Assembly (NCBI GenBank): GCA_002367255.1
Contig: DFBD01000001.1
Coordinates: forward strand, 1 to 6,337
DNA: 6,337 nt
Direction: 5' to 3'
Source of the DNA: Rhodobacterales bacterium UBA3089
GTDB lineage: Bacteria > Pseudomonadota > Alphaproteobacteria > Rhodobacterales > Rhodobacteraceae
Part shown: positions 5,923 through 6,337 of the stretch, piece after piece
Layout of the letters: each line of letters opens with the position of its first letter
Position numbering within the stretch: position 1 is the first letter of the stretch
Position numbers and translations under genes: made by a program
The notes under the pieces: model-generated
The model's database searches: none
What the model saw: the letters and a program-made list of their open reading frames with translations, nothing else
What the model was told of the DNA's origin: nothing

Positions 5923-6337
5923 ACGATCACATGCCAACATTTGTGCGCTTTGAAGAAGGCGAAACACCTAACGATTGGGACCTAGAGGATAAAATCTTCA
6001 CGCAGGACAAATCGTATAAATGCCCTACGTATATCCAGAAAACCGCGCCATGTTCCGCTTCGTGCCCATCTGGCCATGATATTCGCGGCTGGCTGGCAGT
6101 TGCCCGCGGCATGGATAAATCCCCTGTTGAGGGTCAGGCGTGGCAGGAATATGCCTTCGCCAAAATGACCGAAGCTAACCCCTTCCCGTCTTCCATGGGT
6201 CGTGTTTGTCCTGCCCCTTGTGAGGCTGGCTGTAACCGTAATGAGGTCGACGACTATGTTGGCATCAACGCTGTTGAGCAGTACGTCGGTGACTGGGCTA
6301 ACGAAAATAACCTGAAGCTAGCCGAAGTAGGCGAAGC
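5919..6337 (+). CDS. dsrL: Iron-sulfur flavoprotein NAD(P)H oxidoreductase DsrL (3' end missing)
   Basis: The first 139 complete codons of a gene running off the window; DsrL is normally well over 600 residues. It resembles the small (GltD-like) subunit of glutamate synthase and transfers electrons between DsrAB and NAD(P)H in the cytoplasm. The fragment shows the N-terminal cysteine region: C35, C45-x3-C49P (APCSASCPSGHDIRGW) and C97-x3-C101-x3-C105 (GRVCPAPCEAGC), which bind 4Fe-4S clusters in this family. The FAD and NAD(P)H domains and any C-terminal ferredoxin domain lie downstream, so the DsrL subtype cannot be judged. The ATG overlaps the dsrK stop (ATGA), with GGAGG (5907-5911) 7 nt upstream. 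dsrL supports a sulfur-oxidizing role, although DsrL variants also occur in a few other organisms. Confidence 0.95.
   Translation, partial: MNDHMPTFVRFEEGETPNDWDLEDKIFTQDKSYKCPTYIQKTAPCSASCPSGHDIRGWLAVARGMDKSPVEGQAWQEYAFAKMTEANPFPSSMGRVCPAPCEAGCNRNEVDDYVGINAVEQYVGDWANENNLKLAEVGE

Overview
The window is a contiguous plus-strand stretch of a reverse-type dissimilatory sulfite reductase (rDsr) operon, with gene order dsrA(3' part)-dsrB-dsrE-dsrF-dsrH-dsrC-dsrM-dsrK-dsrL(5' part). Every gene is on the + strand, both ends cut through genes, and almost all of the DNA is coding. dsrEFH and dsrL together with dsrAB, and no dsrD after dsrB, is the arrangement known from sulfur-oxidizing bacteria (the Allochromatium vinosum operon is the reference) rather than from sulfate reducers. 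The source is therefore most likely a sulfur-oxidizing proteobacterium. The moderate G+C, strong GGAGG-type ribosome binding sites and several GTG starts would suit an alphaproteobacterium, but this finer placement is a guess.

Layout: 1-833 is the C-terminal two thirds of DsrA; 897-1979 is DsrB. Next come three tightly packed small genes, dsrE, dsrF and dsrH (1993-3126), with gaps of 9-13 nt. dsrC (3183-3518) stands apart, with 56 nt before it and 105 nt after it, and both gaps hold inverted repeats that could fold in the mRNA. dsrM (from a GTG at 3624) and dsrK (4360-5922) encode the membrane and cytoplasmic electron-transfer subunits. dsrL starts inside the dsrK stop codon (ATGA overlap at 5919) and runs off the window.

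How the genes work together (established for the family): sulfur is passed as a persulfide through DsrEFH to the C-terminal cysteines of DsrC. DsrC-bound sulfur is oxidized to sulfite by siroheme-containing DsrAB, with DsrL coupling DsrAB to the NAD(P)H pool. The membrane DsrMKJOP complex handles DsrC redox chemistry and quinone-level electrons; dsrJOP would be expected downstream of the window. All diagnostic catalytic and cofactor-binding residues that can be checked are present: siroheme/FeS cysteines of DsrA and DsrB, Cys78 of DsrE, Cys20 of DsrH, Cys99/Cys110 of DsrC, four haem-ligand histidines of DsrM, and two 4Fe-4S motifs plus the CCG-type cysteines of DsrK.

I see no new gene system. 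The least explained features are non-coding: a hairpin built around the dsrA stop codon, a second one next to the dsrB ribosome binding site, a GNRA-loop hairpin before dsrC, and two larger hairpins between dsrC and dsrM. The operon promoter lies outside the window, and I found no convincing internal promoter, terminator, tRNA, CRISPR or mobile element.
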